This document shows positions 46,649 to 56,198 of a stretch of DNA of 64,000 nucleotides, in pieces. This DNA comes from Palleronia pelagia (GTDB taxonomy: Bacteria; Pseudomonadota; Alphaproteobacteria; Rhodobacterales; Rhodobacteraceae): positions 62,001 to 126,000 of the forward strand of contig NZ_FOCM01000004.1 in NCBI RefSeq assembly GCF_900110115.1. Direction: 5' to 3'. Each line of letters starts with the position of its first letter. Within the stretch, counting starts at the first letter, position 1. Made by a program: the position numbers and the translations under genes. The notes under the pieces were generated by a model. The model did not search any database, was not told the origin of the DNA, and was given only the letters and a program-made list of their open reading frames with translations.

Positions 46649-47369
46649 ATCTCCCCTCGCCCCCGCGGCCGAACGGGCCGCCGAGCTGAACGCGCGCTAC
46701 GCGCATCACGGCGCCGTGGCGGTTCTGCGCCACGCGCTCACCGATCCGCAGGTCGGGGCCAGCGCCCTGGTTTCGAGCTTCGGGGCCGAGTCGGTGGTGC
46801 TTCTGCACATGCTCAGCCGCATCGACCGCAGCGTGCCGGTGATCTTCCTCGACACCGAGATGCTGTTCCCCGAGACGCTGGACTACCAGCGCGACGTGGC
46901 CGCACGGCTGGAGCTGACCGATGTCCGCCGCGTGCGGCCCGACCGGGCGCAGGTCCTGACCCGCGACAGTGACGGCGTGCTGCACCGCTCGGACCCCGAC
47001 GCTTGCTGCACCCTGCGCAAGACCGAGCCGCTGGAACGCGCGCTGAAGGGCTTCGACGCCTGGATCACCGGGCGCAAGCGGTTCCAGGGCGGCGCGCGCA
47101 CCGCGATGGAGTTCTTCGAGGCGGATGCCGACGGGCGGATCAAGGTCAACCCGCTGGCCCACTGGGACAAGGCGGACGTGCAGGACTACATGCTGAACAA
47201 CCGCCTGCCGCGCCACCCGCTGACGCGCGACGGCTTCGCCTCGATCGGCTGCGCCCCCTGCACCTCGCGGGTGAAGCCCGGCGAGGACGAGCGCGCGGGC
47301 CGCTGGCGCGGCCTCGACAAGGTCGAGTGCGGCATCCACTTCGAGAACGGCCGCGCCGTGCGGGGCTGA
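46638..47369 (+). CDS. cysH: Adenylyl-/phosphoadenylyl-sulfate reductase
   Basis: A 243-aa enzyme that reduces activated sulfate to sulfite. The start is GTG with AAGGAGG six bases upstream, overlapping cysI. The P-loop-like SSFGAESVVLLHM is followed by the cysteine pairs CC in DACCTLRK and CAPC in IGCAPCTSR, the [4Fe-4S] pattern found in APS-type reductases, plus the catalytic ECGIH near the C-terminus. The cluster ligands suggest APS rather than PAPS as substrate. Confidence 0.93.
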   Translation: MPLESPLAPAAERAAELNARYAHHGAVAVLRHALTDPQVGASALVSSFGAESVVLLHMLSRIDRSVPVIFLDTEMLFPETLDYQRDVAARLELTDVRRVRPDRAQVLTRDSDGVLHRSDPDACCTLRKTEPLERALKGFDAWITGRKRFQGGARTAMEFFEADADGRIKVNPLAHWDKADVQDYMLNNRLPRHPLTRDGFASIGCAPCTSRVKPGEDERAGRWRGLDKVECGIHFENGRAVRG

Positions 47370-47384
47370 ACCGCCGCGAGTCCA

Positions 47385-47405
47385 GGTATTTTTGGAAAGA
47401 TGAAG
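47385..47405 (-). repeat. Half copy of the palindromic element family
   Basis: GGTATTTTTGGAAAGATGAAG is the reverse complement of CTTCATCTTTCCAAAAATACC, which precedes copies 2 and 3 of the element. The GC-rich stems are missing here. It lies in the cysH-DUF934 gap. Confidence 0.6.
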
Positions 47406-47433
47406 ACGGACGTCTTCACGAGAGGATGAAACG

Positions 47434-47805
47434 ATGAGCGTGATCGTGACAGACGCGGGCTTCGGCCCGGACACATGGACGGGCGACGCGGCGCTGGACC
47501 TGCCGTCGGACACCGCGCCCGCCGAGCTCGAGGCCGCGCTGGGTGCCGAACTGGTCCGCGTGGACTTCCCCAGCTTCTCGGACGGGCGTGGCTTCACCCT
47601 GGCCGCGATGCTGCGGCGCATGGGCTATGCCGGGCGCCTGCGCGCGCGGGGCCACGTGATCGCCGACCAGTACGCCATGGCGCGCCGGTCGGGCTTCGAC
47701 GAGGTCGAGATCGACGAGGCGCTGGCCGCGCGCCAGCCCGAGGACCAGTGGCTGGCCCGCGCCGACTGGCGTGCCCATGACTACCAGTCGCGCCTGCGCG
47801 GCTGA
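47434..47805 (+). CDS. DUF934-family protein (sulfate assimilation operon)
   Basis: A 123-aa soluble protein with LVRVDFPSFSDGRGFTLAAMLR, followed by RGHVIADQYAMARRSGFDE, the typical DUF934 sequence. These proteins are encoded with sulfite reductase and CysH in many proteobacteria; a role in electron transfer or regulation of the pathway has been suggested but is not shown by the sequence. The ribosome binding site is AGAGGA. Confidence 0.9.
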   Translation: MSVIVTDAGFGPDTWTGDAALDLPSDTAPAELEAALGAELVRVDFPSFSDGRGFTLAAMLRRMGYAGRLRARGHVIADQYAMARRSGFDEVEIDEALAARQPEDQWLARADWRAHDYQSRLRG

Positions 47806-47878
47806 GCGCCGCCTTTCCCCCACCCGAAATTCCCGATAACGAGAGGCCGGACCGATCACCGCGGTCCGGAAACCAGCG

Positions 47879-48715
47879 ATGAATGACATGACGCCCAGCC
47901 CCGCCCGCACCGACGCGGCCAGCGCCACCCGCGCCCTGCCCGACGCGCAGACCGTGACCGACGTGACCCATTGGACCGACCGGCTGTTTTCCTTCAAGGT
48001 CACGCGCCCCGCGTCCCTGCGCTTCCGCTCGGGCGAGTTCGTGATGATCGGGCTGTTGAAGGATGACGGCAAGCCGCTGCTGCGGGCCTATTCCATCGCC
48101 TCGCCCGCCTGGGACGACGAACTGGAATTCTACTCGATCAAGGTTCAGGACGGACCGCTGACCAGCCGGTTGCAGCATATCCAGCCGGGCGAGCAGATCA
48201 TCCTGCGCCCCAAGCCCGTGGGCACGCTCGTCCATGACGCGCTGTTGCCGGGCAAGCGGCTGTGGTTCTTCTCCACCGGCACCGGGATCGCGCCCTTCGC
48301 CAGCCTCATCCGCGAGCCGCAGACCTACAGCGACTACGACGAGGTGATCCTGACCCATACCTGCCGCGACGTGGCCGAGCTGGAATACGGCCGCCGGCTG
48401 GTCGAGCAGGTCAAGTCGGACGAGATGCTGGCCGAACTGACCGATGGCGGCACGTCGAAGCTGCGCTATTACCCCACGACCACCCGGGAAGAGAGCCCGA
48501 AGATGGGGCGGATCACCGACCTGATCGACAACGGCACGCTGTTCGACGACCTGGGCCTGCCGCACGGCCTGAGCCCCGAGACCGACCGCGCCATGGTCTG
48601 CGGGTCGATCGGGCTGAACACCGACCTGAAGGCCATCTTCGAGCGCTATGGCCTGCGCGAGGGCGCCAACAGCGCGCCCGCGGAGTTCGTGGTGGAGAAG
48701 GCCTTCGTCGGCTGA
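47879..48715 (+). CDS. fpr: Ferredoxin/flavodoxin-NADP reductase
   Basis: A 278-aa FAD enzyme that moves electrons between NADPH and ferredoxin or flavodoxin. It has the FAD motif RAYSIASPAWDDELEFYSIKV split by the usual loop, FFSTGTGIAPFASLIREP for NADP binding, HTCRDVAELEYG, and the terminal FVVEKAFVG of the bacterial subclass. The nearby in-frame ATG at 47888 is an alternative start. It closes the cysG operon and probably supplies electrons to the sulfite reductase. Confidence 0.95.
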   Translation: MNDMTPSPARTDAASATRALPDAQTVTDVTHWTDRLFSFKVTRPASLRFRSGEFVMIGLLKDDGKPLLRAYSIASPAWDDELEFYSIKVQDGPLTSRLQHIQPGEQIILRPKPVGTLVHDALLPGKRLWFFSTGTGIAPFASLIREPQTYSDYDEVILTHTCRDVAELEYGRRLVEQVKSDEMLAELTDGGTSKLRYYPTTTREESPKMGRITDLIDNGTLFDDLGLPHGLSPETDRAMVCGSIGLNTDLKAIFERYGLREGANSAPAEFVVEKAFVG

Positions 48716-48747
48716 CACGACCGGCCCGCGCCGGATCACGGAATGAA

Positions 48748-48777
48748 AAAGGCCGCTGCGCAATGCAGCGGCCTTTT
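48748..48777. terminator. Strong bidirectional terminator between fpr and the lipoprotein gene
   Basis: AAAGGCCGCTGC and GCAGCGGCCTTT form a perfect 12-bp stem with a five-base loop, A-rich before and T-rich after, so it can stop transcripts from both sides. Confidence 0.95.
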
Positions 48778-48801
48778 GTCTTTGGCGGCGGTTCGGCCCA
48801 G

Positions 48802-49971
48802 TCACTCGGTCGTGGCGTCGGTCCCGTCGTCCAGCGCGGGAAGCTCCAGCGCCTCGCGAACACGTTCGAGCACGTCGCGCAGCGTGTCGGGCGATCCTTC
48901 CGCGGCGCGCAGCGCCTCGGTCAGCGTACGCTGCTGCAAGGCCCCAAGGTCGGAGTTCTCGATACCGGCCAGCGCGCGGTCGAGATCGAACTCGTCCACG
49001 GTGAGGATGGTGTCGAGCGTGGTCTCGCCCTCGGCCGTGGCGCCGACCACGCCTTCGTCGGTCGCGGCCTCGACGGTCTCGTCCTGCGCGGCGGTGGTCG
49101 GCGACTCGCCGTCCTCGATGGCCTCGACGGCGGCCGAGGTGGCATCCTGCGATGCGTCGCCGATATCGCTGGTTTCTTCCTCGACCTCGGCGGCGACGCC
49201 GTCCACCGCGGTGTCGACGTCGGGCGCGGCGTCTTCGGCGGCCTCTTCGGTAGCTTGCGCGGCCTCGGCCGTTTCGGTCGCGACATCCCTGGCGGCGTCC
49301 GCGGTCTCCTCGACACCCTCCTCGACGACCTCTTCGGTCGCCTGCGCCGCCTCGGCGGTCTCGGCCGCGGCTTCATCGGCGGCCTCCCCGGTCGCCTCGG
49401 CGGCGGCTTCGGCGCCGGACTCGACCGCTTCGCCGGTCGCCTCGGCCGCGTCGGCCGCCGCGTTCGCGCCGTCCTCGACGGTCTCTTCGGTGGTCTCGGC
49501 GGCGTCTTCCGCCATGTCGCCTGCGGCCTCCGCGGACTGGGCGGCCTCGATCGCCGCGTCCTCGGCCGTCGCCTCGGCGACCTCGCCCGCCGCCTCGGCG
49601 CCTTCCATCACCTCGTCGACCTCGTTCGCGACCTCGTCCGCCGCGGTATCGGCGGTCTGTTCGGTCAGGTTCAGGGCGTCGTCCACCGCGTCGGAGGCCG
49701 CGGTCATGGCGCCATCGACCGCCGCCGCGGCGTCGTCTGCCGCCTGGTCCAGCTGCTCGGCCAGCGCGTCCGTGGCATCCTCGGCCTCTTCAGCGGCCGC
49801 GTCCGCGGCGGCATCGGCGGCATCCGCGGTCTCGGCGCCGGCCTCTTCCACCGCCTCGGCGGCCTGCTCGGTCTCGGTCTCGACCGTCGTGCTGGTGTCG
49901 TCCTCTTCCTGGCAGGCGGCGACAAGCATGCCGGCGGCCAGGAGCGCGATGAGGGATGTGGTGCGCATCAT
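48802..49971 (-). CDS. Ala/Glu/Asp-rich low-complexity lipoprotein
   Basis: A 389-aa acidic protein. The signal sequence MMRTTSLIALLAAGMLVAAC ends in a lipobox, so it is probably anchored in a membrane. Residues about 30-290 are built from Ala with acidic residues and Thr in roughly heptad or 11-residue patterns (for example AADAAEATGEAVESGAEAA and TAEAAQATEEVVEEG), predicting long amphipathic or coiled helices. The C-terminal 90 residues look folded (VDEFDLDRALAGIENSD). GGAGG precedes its paired ATGs. Function is unknown. Confidence 0.8.
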   Translation of the reverse strand: MMRTTSLIALLAAGMLVAACQEEDDTSTTVETETEQAAEAVEEAGAETADAADAAADAAAEEAEDATDALAEQLDQAADDAAAAVDGAMTAASDAVDDALNLTEQTADTAADEVANEVDEVMEGAEAAGEVAEATAEDAAIEAAQSAEAAGDMAEDAAETTEETVEDGANAAADAAEATGEAVESGAEAAAEATGEAADEAAAETAEAAQATEEVVEEGVEETADAARDVATETAEAAQATEEAAEDAAPDVDTAVDGVAAEVEEETSDIGDASQDATSAAVEAIEDGESPTTAAQDETVEAATDEGVVGATAEGETTLDTILTVDEFDLDRALAGIENSDLGALQQRTLTEALRAAEGSPDTLRDVLERVREALELPALDDGTDATTE

Positions 49972-50074
49972 CGTGGCAACCTCCATTCGTCTTGTATGTT
50001 CAGTTGTCGCTTAGATAGCGCCCCCAGAGGTGTTGAAAAGCGCCCGCACGTTGCGGGATCGGCGCGAACACGCC

Positions 50075-50103
50075 TTGAAAGCCCGTCTTGGCGCGGCTAC
50101 TTT
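50075..50103 (+). promoter_or_regulatory. Promoter of infC
   Basis: TTGAAA and TACTTT are separated by 17 bases. Transcription would start near 50110, downstream of the ATG at 50088, so that ATG cannot initiate infC from this promoter. Confidence 0.65.
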
Positions 50104-50138
50104 CCACTTCCGTAAATCATGACCGAAAGGATACCCCC

Positions 50139-50681
50139 ATCGCCCGCAGACCTCACAACGCGCCGCCCACACGCGACACCGGCCCCCGTGTCAACGGCCG
50201 CATCCGAGCGCCGGAAATCCGCCTGATCGGCGCCGACGGTGAAAACGTGGGCGTGGTCAGCCCTGATCGTGCCATGGAGCTTGCCGAGGAGGCCGGGCTG
50301 GACCTGGTCGAGATCTCGCCCAACGCCAAGCCGCCGGTCTGCAAGATCATGGACTTCGGCAAGTTCAAGTACGAACAGCAGAAGCGCGAGTCCGAGGCCC
50401 GCAAGAAGCAGAAGACGATCGAGGTGAAGGAGGTGAAATTCCGCCCCAACACCGATACGCATGACTACGACGTCAAGATGCGAAACGTCGTCAAGTTTCT
50501 GGAAGCCGGCGACAAGGTGAAGGTCACGCTGCGGTTCCGCGGCCGCGAGATGGCGCACCAGAACCTGGGCCGCGAGCTGCTGGAACGGGTGGCCGACGAC
50601 ACCAAGGAAATCGGCAAGGTCGAGAACTTCCCCAAGATGGAAGGCCGGCAGATGGTCATGATGATCGGCCCGACCAAGTGA
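50139..50681 (+). CDS. infC: Translation initiation factor IF-3, probable ATC start
   Basis: IF-3 binds the 30S subunit and checks start codon and initiator tRNA. The 180-aa protein has the expected N-terminus [19 protein letters not shown], the linker [16 protein letters not shown], and the C-domain [19 protein letters not shown]. No ATG, GTG or TTG fits that N-terminus; an ATC codon lies there, preceded by AAAGGA at good spacing. Rare start codons at infC are known from E. coli (ATT) and underlie autoregulation. The ATG in frame at 50088 lies upstream of the predicted transcript start. Confidence 0.93.
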   Translation: MARRPHNAPPTRDTGPRVNGRIRAPEIRLIGADGENVGVVSPDRAMELAEEAGLDLVEISPNAKPPVCKIMDFGKFKYEQQKRESEARKKQKTIEVKEVKFRPNTDTHDYDVKMRNVVKFLEAGDKVKVTLRFRGREMAHQNLGRELLERVADDTKEIGKVENFPKMEGRQMVMMIGPTK

Positions 50682-50709
50682 CCGGCTCACGCCGAACCTG
50701 AGCCAACGC

Positions 50710-50729
50710 GGGCGGCCCCGGGGCCGCCC
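50710..50729 (+). terminator. Perfect 20-bp GC palindrome after infC
   Basis: GGGCGGCCCCGGGGCCGCCC forms a strong hairpin 28 bases after the infC stop. There is no T-run, so termination efficiency is uncertain. Confidence 0.5.
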
Positions 50730-50761
50730 AATTCGTGACCAAGACCCGCCGGGGACCCTCG

Positions 50762-51868
50762 ATGCTCAATACCGTCATGGTCACCGTGATCATCCTGGGA
50801 GCGGCACTGGTCGTCATCGGGACGCTTCTGCCGCTGGTCCCCTCGCACGCGTGGTGGGTGCGTGGCTGGGACTTCCCCCGGGTCCAGCTGCTCATCCTGG
50901 GGGTCGCGATCCTTGTCATCGGTTTGCTGACGAGCTTTCCCGGCAAGCTCGTGTTGCTGGGCCTGGTCCTGGCCGCCTGCGTCTACCAGGCGGTGCGCAT
51001 CCTGCCCTACACGCCGCTCTACCCGAAGGAGATGGAGCTGGTCGACGTCGCGCCCTCGGGCTCGCAGCTTGTCCTGCTATCCGCCAATGTCGAGATGCCG
51101 AATGACCGCTACGACGCGGTCAACGACCTGATCGATACGGTCGATGCCGATATCGTCTTCCTGATGGAAACCGACCAGACCTGGTACGACAGCCTCGAGC
51201 CGAAGCTGTCGGCATATCCCACTGTCGTGACTGAGCTGCGCGACAACTACTACGGCGCGATCTTCGCCACGCGTCTGAAGGTGAACGAGGCGCGGTTCGT
51301 CTATCTCAGCCACGACGACACGCCGACCCTTTTCGCCGAGTTGGAAACGCAGGACGGCCACACCTTCCGCTTCGTCGGCCTGCATCCGCGTCCGCCGGTG
51401 CCCGGCAACACCACCCGCGACCGGGACGCCGAGATCATCTATTCGGCCCGTTTCGCCCGCAAGACCGGGCTGCCGCTGATCGCCGTGGGCGATTTCAACG
51501 ACGCGGCGTGGTCCGACACCTCGCGGCGGTTCAAGCGTGTCGGCGGCTATGTCGACCCGCGCGTGGGCCGTGGCCTGATCGCCAGCTTCGACGCCCAGTC
51601 GCGACTGGTGCGCGTCCCCATCGACCAGTTCTACGCGACACCCGACATCGCGGTGGCCAGCTTCGCGCGCGGACCCAATATCGGGTCCGACCATTTCCCG
51701 CTGATCGCGCGCATCGACCTGGACGAGGACAAGGCACGCGCGGCGAACAACCCGCCCGCGCCGCTGAACCCCGACGAGATCGAGGAGCTCGACCGCATCG
51801 CGGCCGAGTATCGCGCGGACCTGAAGGACCCCAACCTGCCGAAACCGGGCTTTCCTGACGAGAACTGA
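50762..51868 (+). CDS. Membrane-anchored endonuclease/exonuclease/phosphatase family protein
   Basis: A 368-aa protein with two or three N-terminal membrane helices (VMVTVIILGAALVVIGTLLPLV and further) and a C-terminal EEP domain: SANVEMPNDRY, FLMETDQTWYD with the metal-binding Glu, FVGLHPRPP, VGDFNDAAWSDTS and GSDHFPLIARI with the catalytic Asp-His. The ATG is chosen because GGGGA precedes it; a GTG at 50735 is an alternative. Substrate is unknown: the fold covers nucleases, phosphodiesterases and lipid phosphatases. Confidence 0.88.
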   Translation: MLNTVMVTVIILGAALVVIGTLLPLVPSHAWWVRGWDFPRVQLLILGVAILVIGLLTSFPGKLVLLGLVLAACVYQAVRILPYTPLYPKEMELVDVAPSGSQLVLLSANVEMPNDRYDAVNDLIDTVDADIVFLMETDQTWYDSLEPKLSAYPTVVTELRDNYYGAIFATRLKVNEARFVYLSHDDTPTLFAELETQDGHTFRFVGLHPRPPVPGNTTRDRDAEIIYSARFARKTGLPLIAVGDFNDAAWSDTSRRFKRVGGYVDPRVGRGLIASFDAQSRLVRVPIDQFYATPDIAVASFARGPNIGSDHFPLIARIDLDEDKARAANNPPAPLNPDEIEELDRIAAEYRADLKDPNLPKPGFPDEN

Positions 51869-51880
51869 GGCGCGCCGCGC

Positions 51881-52866
<986 letters not shown>

Positions 52867-52867
<1 letters not shown>

Positions 52868-53841
52868 CAGCCGCGACGCAGGCGCTGAATGATTTCGGCC
52901 ATGACGGCGACGGCGATCTCGGCCGGGCTGCGGGCACCGATATCGAGGCCCACCGGCGCATGGATGCGCGCGATGTCGTCGGGCCCGAAGCCCTGCTCTT
53001 CCAGCCGCGCGACGCGCTTGGCGTGGGTCCGGGTCGACCCGAGGCAGCCCAGGTAGAAGACCGGCGAGCGCAGGGCCACAAGGATGGCGGGATCGTCGAG
53101 CTTGGGGTCGTGCGTCAGGGTCACCACGGCCGTGCGCGGGTCGAGCCCGTGCGCGGCCAGCGCCGCATCGGGCCAGTCGTGGATCAGCGTCTCGCCCGGG
53201 AACCGCGCGGCCGAGGCGAAGCTTTCGCGCGGGTCGACCAGAACGGCGTCGAACCCGGACAGCCGCGCCATCTGCATCAGCGGCTGGGCGATATGAACGC
53301 CCCCCACCACGACCATGCGCAGGGGCGGGTTGTGGATGGCGATGAAGCGCGCGCCGCCCTCCTCGAAGCCCGAGCGGTCCAGCCGGAACCGATCCGCGTG
53401 CGTCGGGGGGTGCTCGATCCCGCGCGTCCAGCTGTCGGTATCGACGGTGTAGGCGACCTGTCGCCGCGCCGCGCGGGCGGCGACCAGATCGGCCAGCAGG
53501 TCGCGCGGCAGGTCGGCGTCGCGGACCGGCTCGACCATGACGCGGATGCGCCCGCCGCAGGCCAGGCCCACCGCGAAGGCCTCGTCATCGCTGACCCCGA
53601 ATTCCATCAGGCGCGATCCGCCGTCCCCGACCGCCTCCATCGCCTCGACCACCACGGCGCCCTCGACGCAGCCGCCCGAGACCGATCCCGCGATCTCGCC
53701 ATCGCCCGAAATGGCCAGCTGGCTGCCCACCGGGCGCGGCGCCGAGCCCCAGGTCTCGATCACGGTGGCAAGCGCCGCGCCGCGGCCCGCGTCGACCCAG
53801 CGAAGGGCGATGGCCGGAATGTCGTCGTGGTCGGCGGTCAT
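52867..53841 (-). CDS. XdhC/CoxF-family molybdenum hydroxylase maturation protein
   Basis: A 324-aa protein with an XdhC N-terminal domain (ALATVIETWGSAPRPVGSQLA, SGSVSGGCVEGAVV-like) and a C-terminal Rossmann domain (RMVVVGGVHIAQPLM, VVTLTHDPKLDDPAI, YLGCLGS-like and RIHAPVGLDIGARSPAEIAVA). The start MTADHDD has AGGAG upstream. XdhC proteins bind and sulfurate the molybdenum cofactor before insertion. Together with the MoxR and VWA genes at 56-58 kb it matches coxD, coxE and coxF of CO dehydrogenase clusters, but no structural subunit gene is in the window. Confidence 0.92.
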
Positions 53842-54004
53842 GGGATGCTCCTGCAAATCGCGCCGATCCTAGCGGGGAGCGACAGCGGGTGAAACCGGCG
53901 CGGTGCCCCGCGGGCCGCGGCTTTGGTCGCAAGGTTGCGCCGGTCGAGACGGCGGGCGGAGCGCCCAATCCCCTCATCATTCCGGAAGGACGCGATCCCA
54001 CAGG

Positions 54005-54039
54005 AAAAAGGACGCGCACCGCTTGGCCGGTGCGCGTCC
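54005..54039 (-). terminator. Rho-independent terminator of the OmpA-like gene
   Basis: On the minus strand a perfect 12-bp stem (GGACGCGCACCG/CGGTGCGCGTCC, six-base loop) is followed by TTTTT. It separates the OmpA-like gene from the XdhC-like gene. Confidence 0.93.
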
Positions 54040-54114
54040 ACTCTCATTACGCTGTCCCCGGACGTCGCCGAAGCCCGTGGAAAGGCTCGGCGACCCCAAG
54101 GGCGACGCGCGAGC

Positions 54115-56133
54115 TCAGTTCGCCCGCGCGACCTGCAGCAGCGGCGTGATCCGGCGCAGGGTGGCGCGGCGGTTGGCGCGCTCGGCCTCCAGCGTCGGGA
54201 CCTTCAGGAACCGCTCGCCATAGCCCTGCACCACCAGGTTCTCGGGCGGCACGTCGAAATACTCGGTCAGCGCCAGCGCCACCGATTCCGCGCGGCGGTC
54301 AGACAGCGCCAGGTTGTAGGCGGCGTTGCCCACCGCATCGGTGTGCCCCTCGACCATGAAGATCTCGCGCGGGTTCTCCTCAATCCGTTCGCGGATGAAG
54401 CGGCCCAGCGCGGTCAGCTCGTCGGCCTGCTCGGGCTGGATCGCGGCCGATCCGGTCTCGAACGTGATGTTGTCCAGCGAGATCGCGGGCACCTGGTTGC
54501 GCACTTCCGCGATATTGCGGACCTGCGAGAGCGAATAGCCGCGATCGAACGCCCCCTCGTTGGCCAGCGCGCGGCGCAGGTCGTCCTCGGTCATCCCCGT
54601 GGTCTCGGTCGCGGGCTGCTGCAGACGGCTCACGTCCACGGCCTGCACCTCGGCGGTGTCATCCAGCAGCACGGTCCGGGTGCCGTCCGGATCGATCCGG
54701 GTGCGGCGCAGGACGCGCAGGTCCGAATCGCGGATGGTGACGATGCGGGTGCCATCCTCGCGCGTGACGGTCGTCCGGGTCGAGCCGTCGTCGAAACGCT
54801 CGGTCGACACGTCGGTGCCGGGACGCTGCAGGATCGCCGTGTCGTCCTTGATCAACTCGAGCCCGCCGTCCTGGCCCTCGACCACGACGCGGTCCTGCGA
54901 CGAGGCAACGACCTGGCGGTTGTTGTTCAGAAGCGCACCGACGGCCAGCACACCGGCGCCCGCGATCAGGGCCTTCTGCAGGGTGCTGAGCCCGTCGTCA
55001 TCTTCCTCGACCGCAACCTGGGCTTCTCCTTCGGCAGCGGCCGCGTCACGATCGATGGCGCTGTCGAAATCCTCGGTGGAGGAACGGGCGGTCTCGTCGG
55101 TCACGGTCTGGTTGGCGATTTCCTCGGCCGGCGCCGCGTCATCGTCGGTGGCCGCGACCTCGGCCGCACCACCGCCTTCGAGGGCCGCGCGCTCGCTGTC
55201 GGTCATCTGGTTTTCGGGGGCCATTTCGGGGTTTTCGACCTCTGCGGTCTCGGACTCCGCTTCGGCCTCGGCTTCCACTTCGGCCTGCGCTTCGGTCTCA
55301 GCATCCGTCTCGGCATCACCGGCCAGCCCTTCGGCCACGCGAGCGGCTTCGTCATCGGCGGAGGGCGCGTTCTCGGCGGTTTCTGCTTCGGCCTCGGCTT
55401 CGGCGGCAGCGGTAGCTTCGGCCTCGGATTCGGCGGCGGCGGCCTCCTCGGCGGCCTGCGCTTCTTCCGCGGCGGCGGCTTCGGCCTGGGCCTCCTGCTC
55501 GGCGGCGGCCTCGGCTTCGGCGGCGGCGGCCTCCTCGGCGGCCTGCGCTTCTTCCGCGGCGGCGGCTTCGGCCTGGGCCTGCTGTTCGGCGGCGGCCTCG
55601 GCTTCGGCGGCGGCGGCTTCCTCGGCGGCCTGCGCTTCTTCCGCGGCGGCGGCTTCGGCCTGGGCCTGCGCTTCCTCGGCGGCCTCTGCTTCGGCGGCAG
55701 CGGCTTCCTCGGCGGCCTGCGCTTCTTCCGCGGCGGCGGCTTCGGCCTGGGCCTGCTGTTCGGCGACGGCCTCGGCCTCGGCGGCGTCCGCAGCGGCCGA
55801 GCCTTCGGCGGCTTGCGCCTGTCCTTGGGCACTGGCATTCGCATTGCCCTGCGCCGACTGTCCCCCGGCGTTGCCGTTCGCTGCGCCCTGACCTTCGGCA
55901 TTGGCGTTCGCGGCGCCTTCGGCCCCCTGTCCCTCGGCGTCCGCATCCAGCACGGCCTGGACCTCTTCGACGCTGATCCCCAGCGTCTCGGCGCAATCCT
56001 CGGCCCCGATCTCGGCGCAGACCTCACGGATCTGCGCGGCGGTTGCGTCGTCCTGTTGCGCGAACGCGGCGTGCGGGAAGGCGAGGTGAAGCGACGCGAC
56101 GAGCGCCGTGGTGGTGTTGAGCGTCTTACGCAT
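54115..56133 (-). CDS. OmpA-domain protein with long Ala/Glu repeat region
   Basis: A 672-aa exported protein. The signal peptide is MRKTLNTTTALVASLHLAF and following residues to AFAQ, with AGGAGG before the ATG. Residues about 60-290 are low complexity, rich in Ala, Glu and Gln, with four 29-aa repeats. A hydrophobic segment near 390 (KALIAGAGVLAVGALL) may be a membrane helix. The C-terminus is an OmpA/MotB peptidoglycan-binding domain: ITFETGSAAIQPEQADEL, FMVEGHTDAVGNAAYNLALS and RRAESVALAL. It probably links the envelope to peptidoglycan. It sits between coxE- and coxF-like genes but has its own terminator. Confidence 0.88.
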   Translation of the reverse strand: MRKTLNTTTALVASLHLAFPHAAFAQQDDATAAQIREVCAEIGAEDCAETLGISVEEVQAVLDADAEGQGAEGAANANAEGQGAANGNAGGQSAQGNANASAQGQAQAAEGSAAADAAEAEAVAEQQAQAEAAAAEEAQAAEEAAAAEAEAAEEAQAQAEAAAAEEAQAAEEAAAAEAEAAAEQQAQAEAAAAEEAQAAEEAAAAEAEAAAEQEAQAEAAAAEEAQAAEEAAAAESEAEATAAAEAEAEAETAENAPSADDEAARVAEGLAGDAETDAETEAQAEVEAEAEAESETAEVENPEMAPENQMTDSERAALEGGGAAEVAATDDDAAPAEEIANQTVTDETARSSTEDFDSAIDRDAAAAEGEAQVAVEEDDDGLSTLQKALIAGAGVLAVGALLNNNRQVVASSQDRVVVEGQDGGLELIKDDTAILQRPGTDVSTERFDDGSTRTTVTREDGTRIVTIRDSDLRVLRRTRIDPDGTRTVLLDDTAEVQAVDVSRLQQPATETTGMTEDDLRRALANEGAFDRGYSLSQVRNIAEVRNQVPAISLDNITFETGSAAIQPEQADELTALGRFIRERIEENPREIFMVEGHTDAVGNAAYNLALSDRRAESVALALTEYFDVPPENLVVQGYGERFLKVPTLEAERANRRATLRRITPLLQVARAN
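55425..55785 (-). repeat. Four tandem 87-bp units inside the OmpA-like gene
   Basis: The marker CTTCTTCCGC (plus-strand reading) recurs at 55461, 55548, 55635 and 55722, exactly 87 bp apart. Each unit encodes 29 residues of the type AEAAAAEEAQAAEEAAAAEA with small changes. Repeat number may vary between strains. The outer limits of the array are approximate. Confidence 0.88.
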
Positions 56134-56198
56134 GGGATCCTCCTGGTACGAACTCATTCGTTGCCCCCAGTAACGTCATCCCCATGCGACAAGTTGCA

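Noticed and set aside
50088-50138. ATG start of infC at 50088
   Set aside because: It lies upstream of the predicted transcript start and adds residues foreign to IF-3; the ATC with a good Shine-Dalgarno fits better.
55425-55785. CRISPR-like array
   Set aside because: The 87-bp units are contiguous, in frame and coding; there are no unique spacers and no cas genes.
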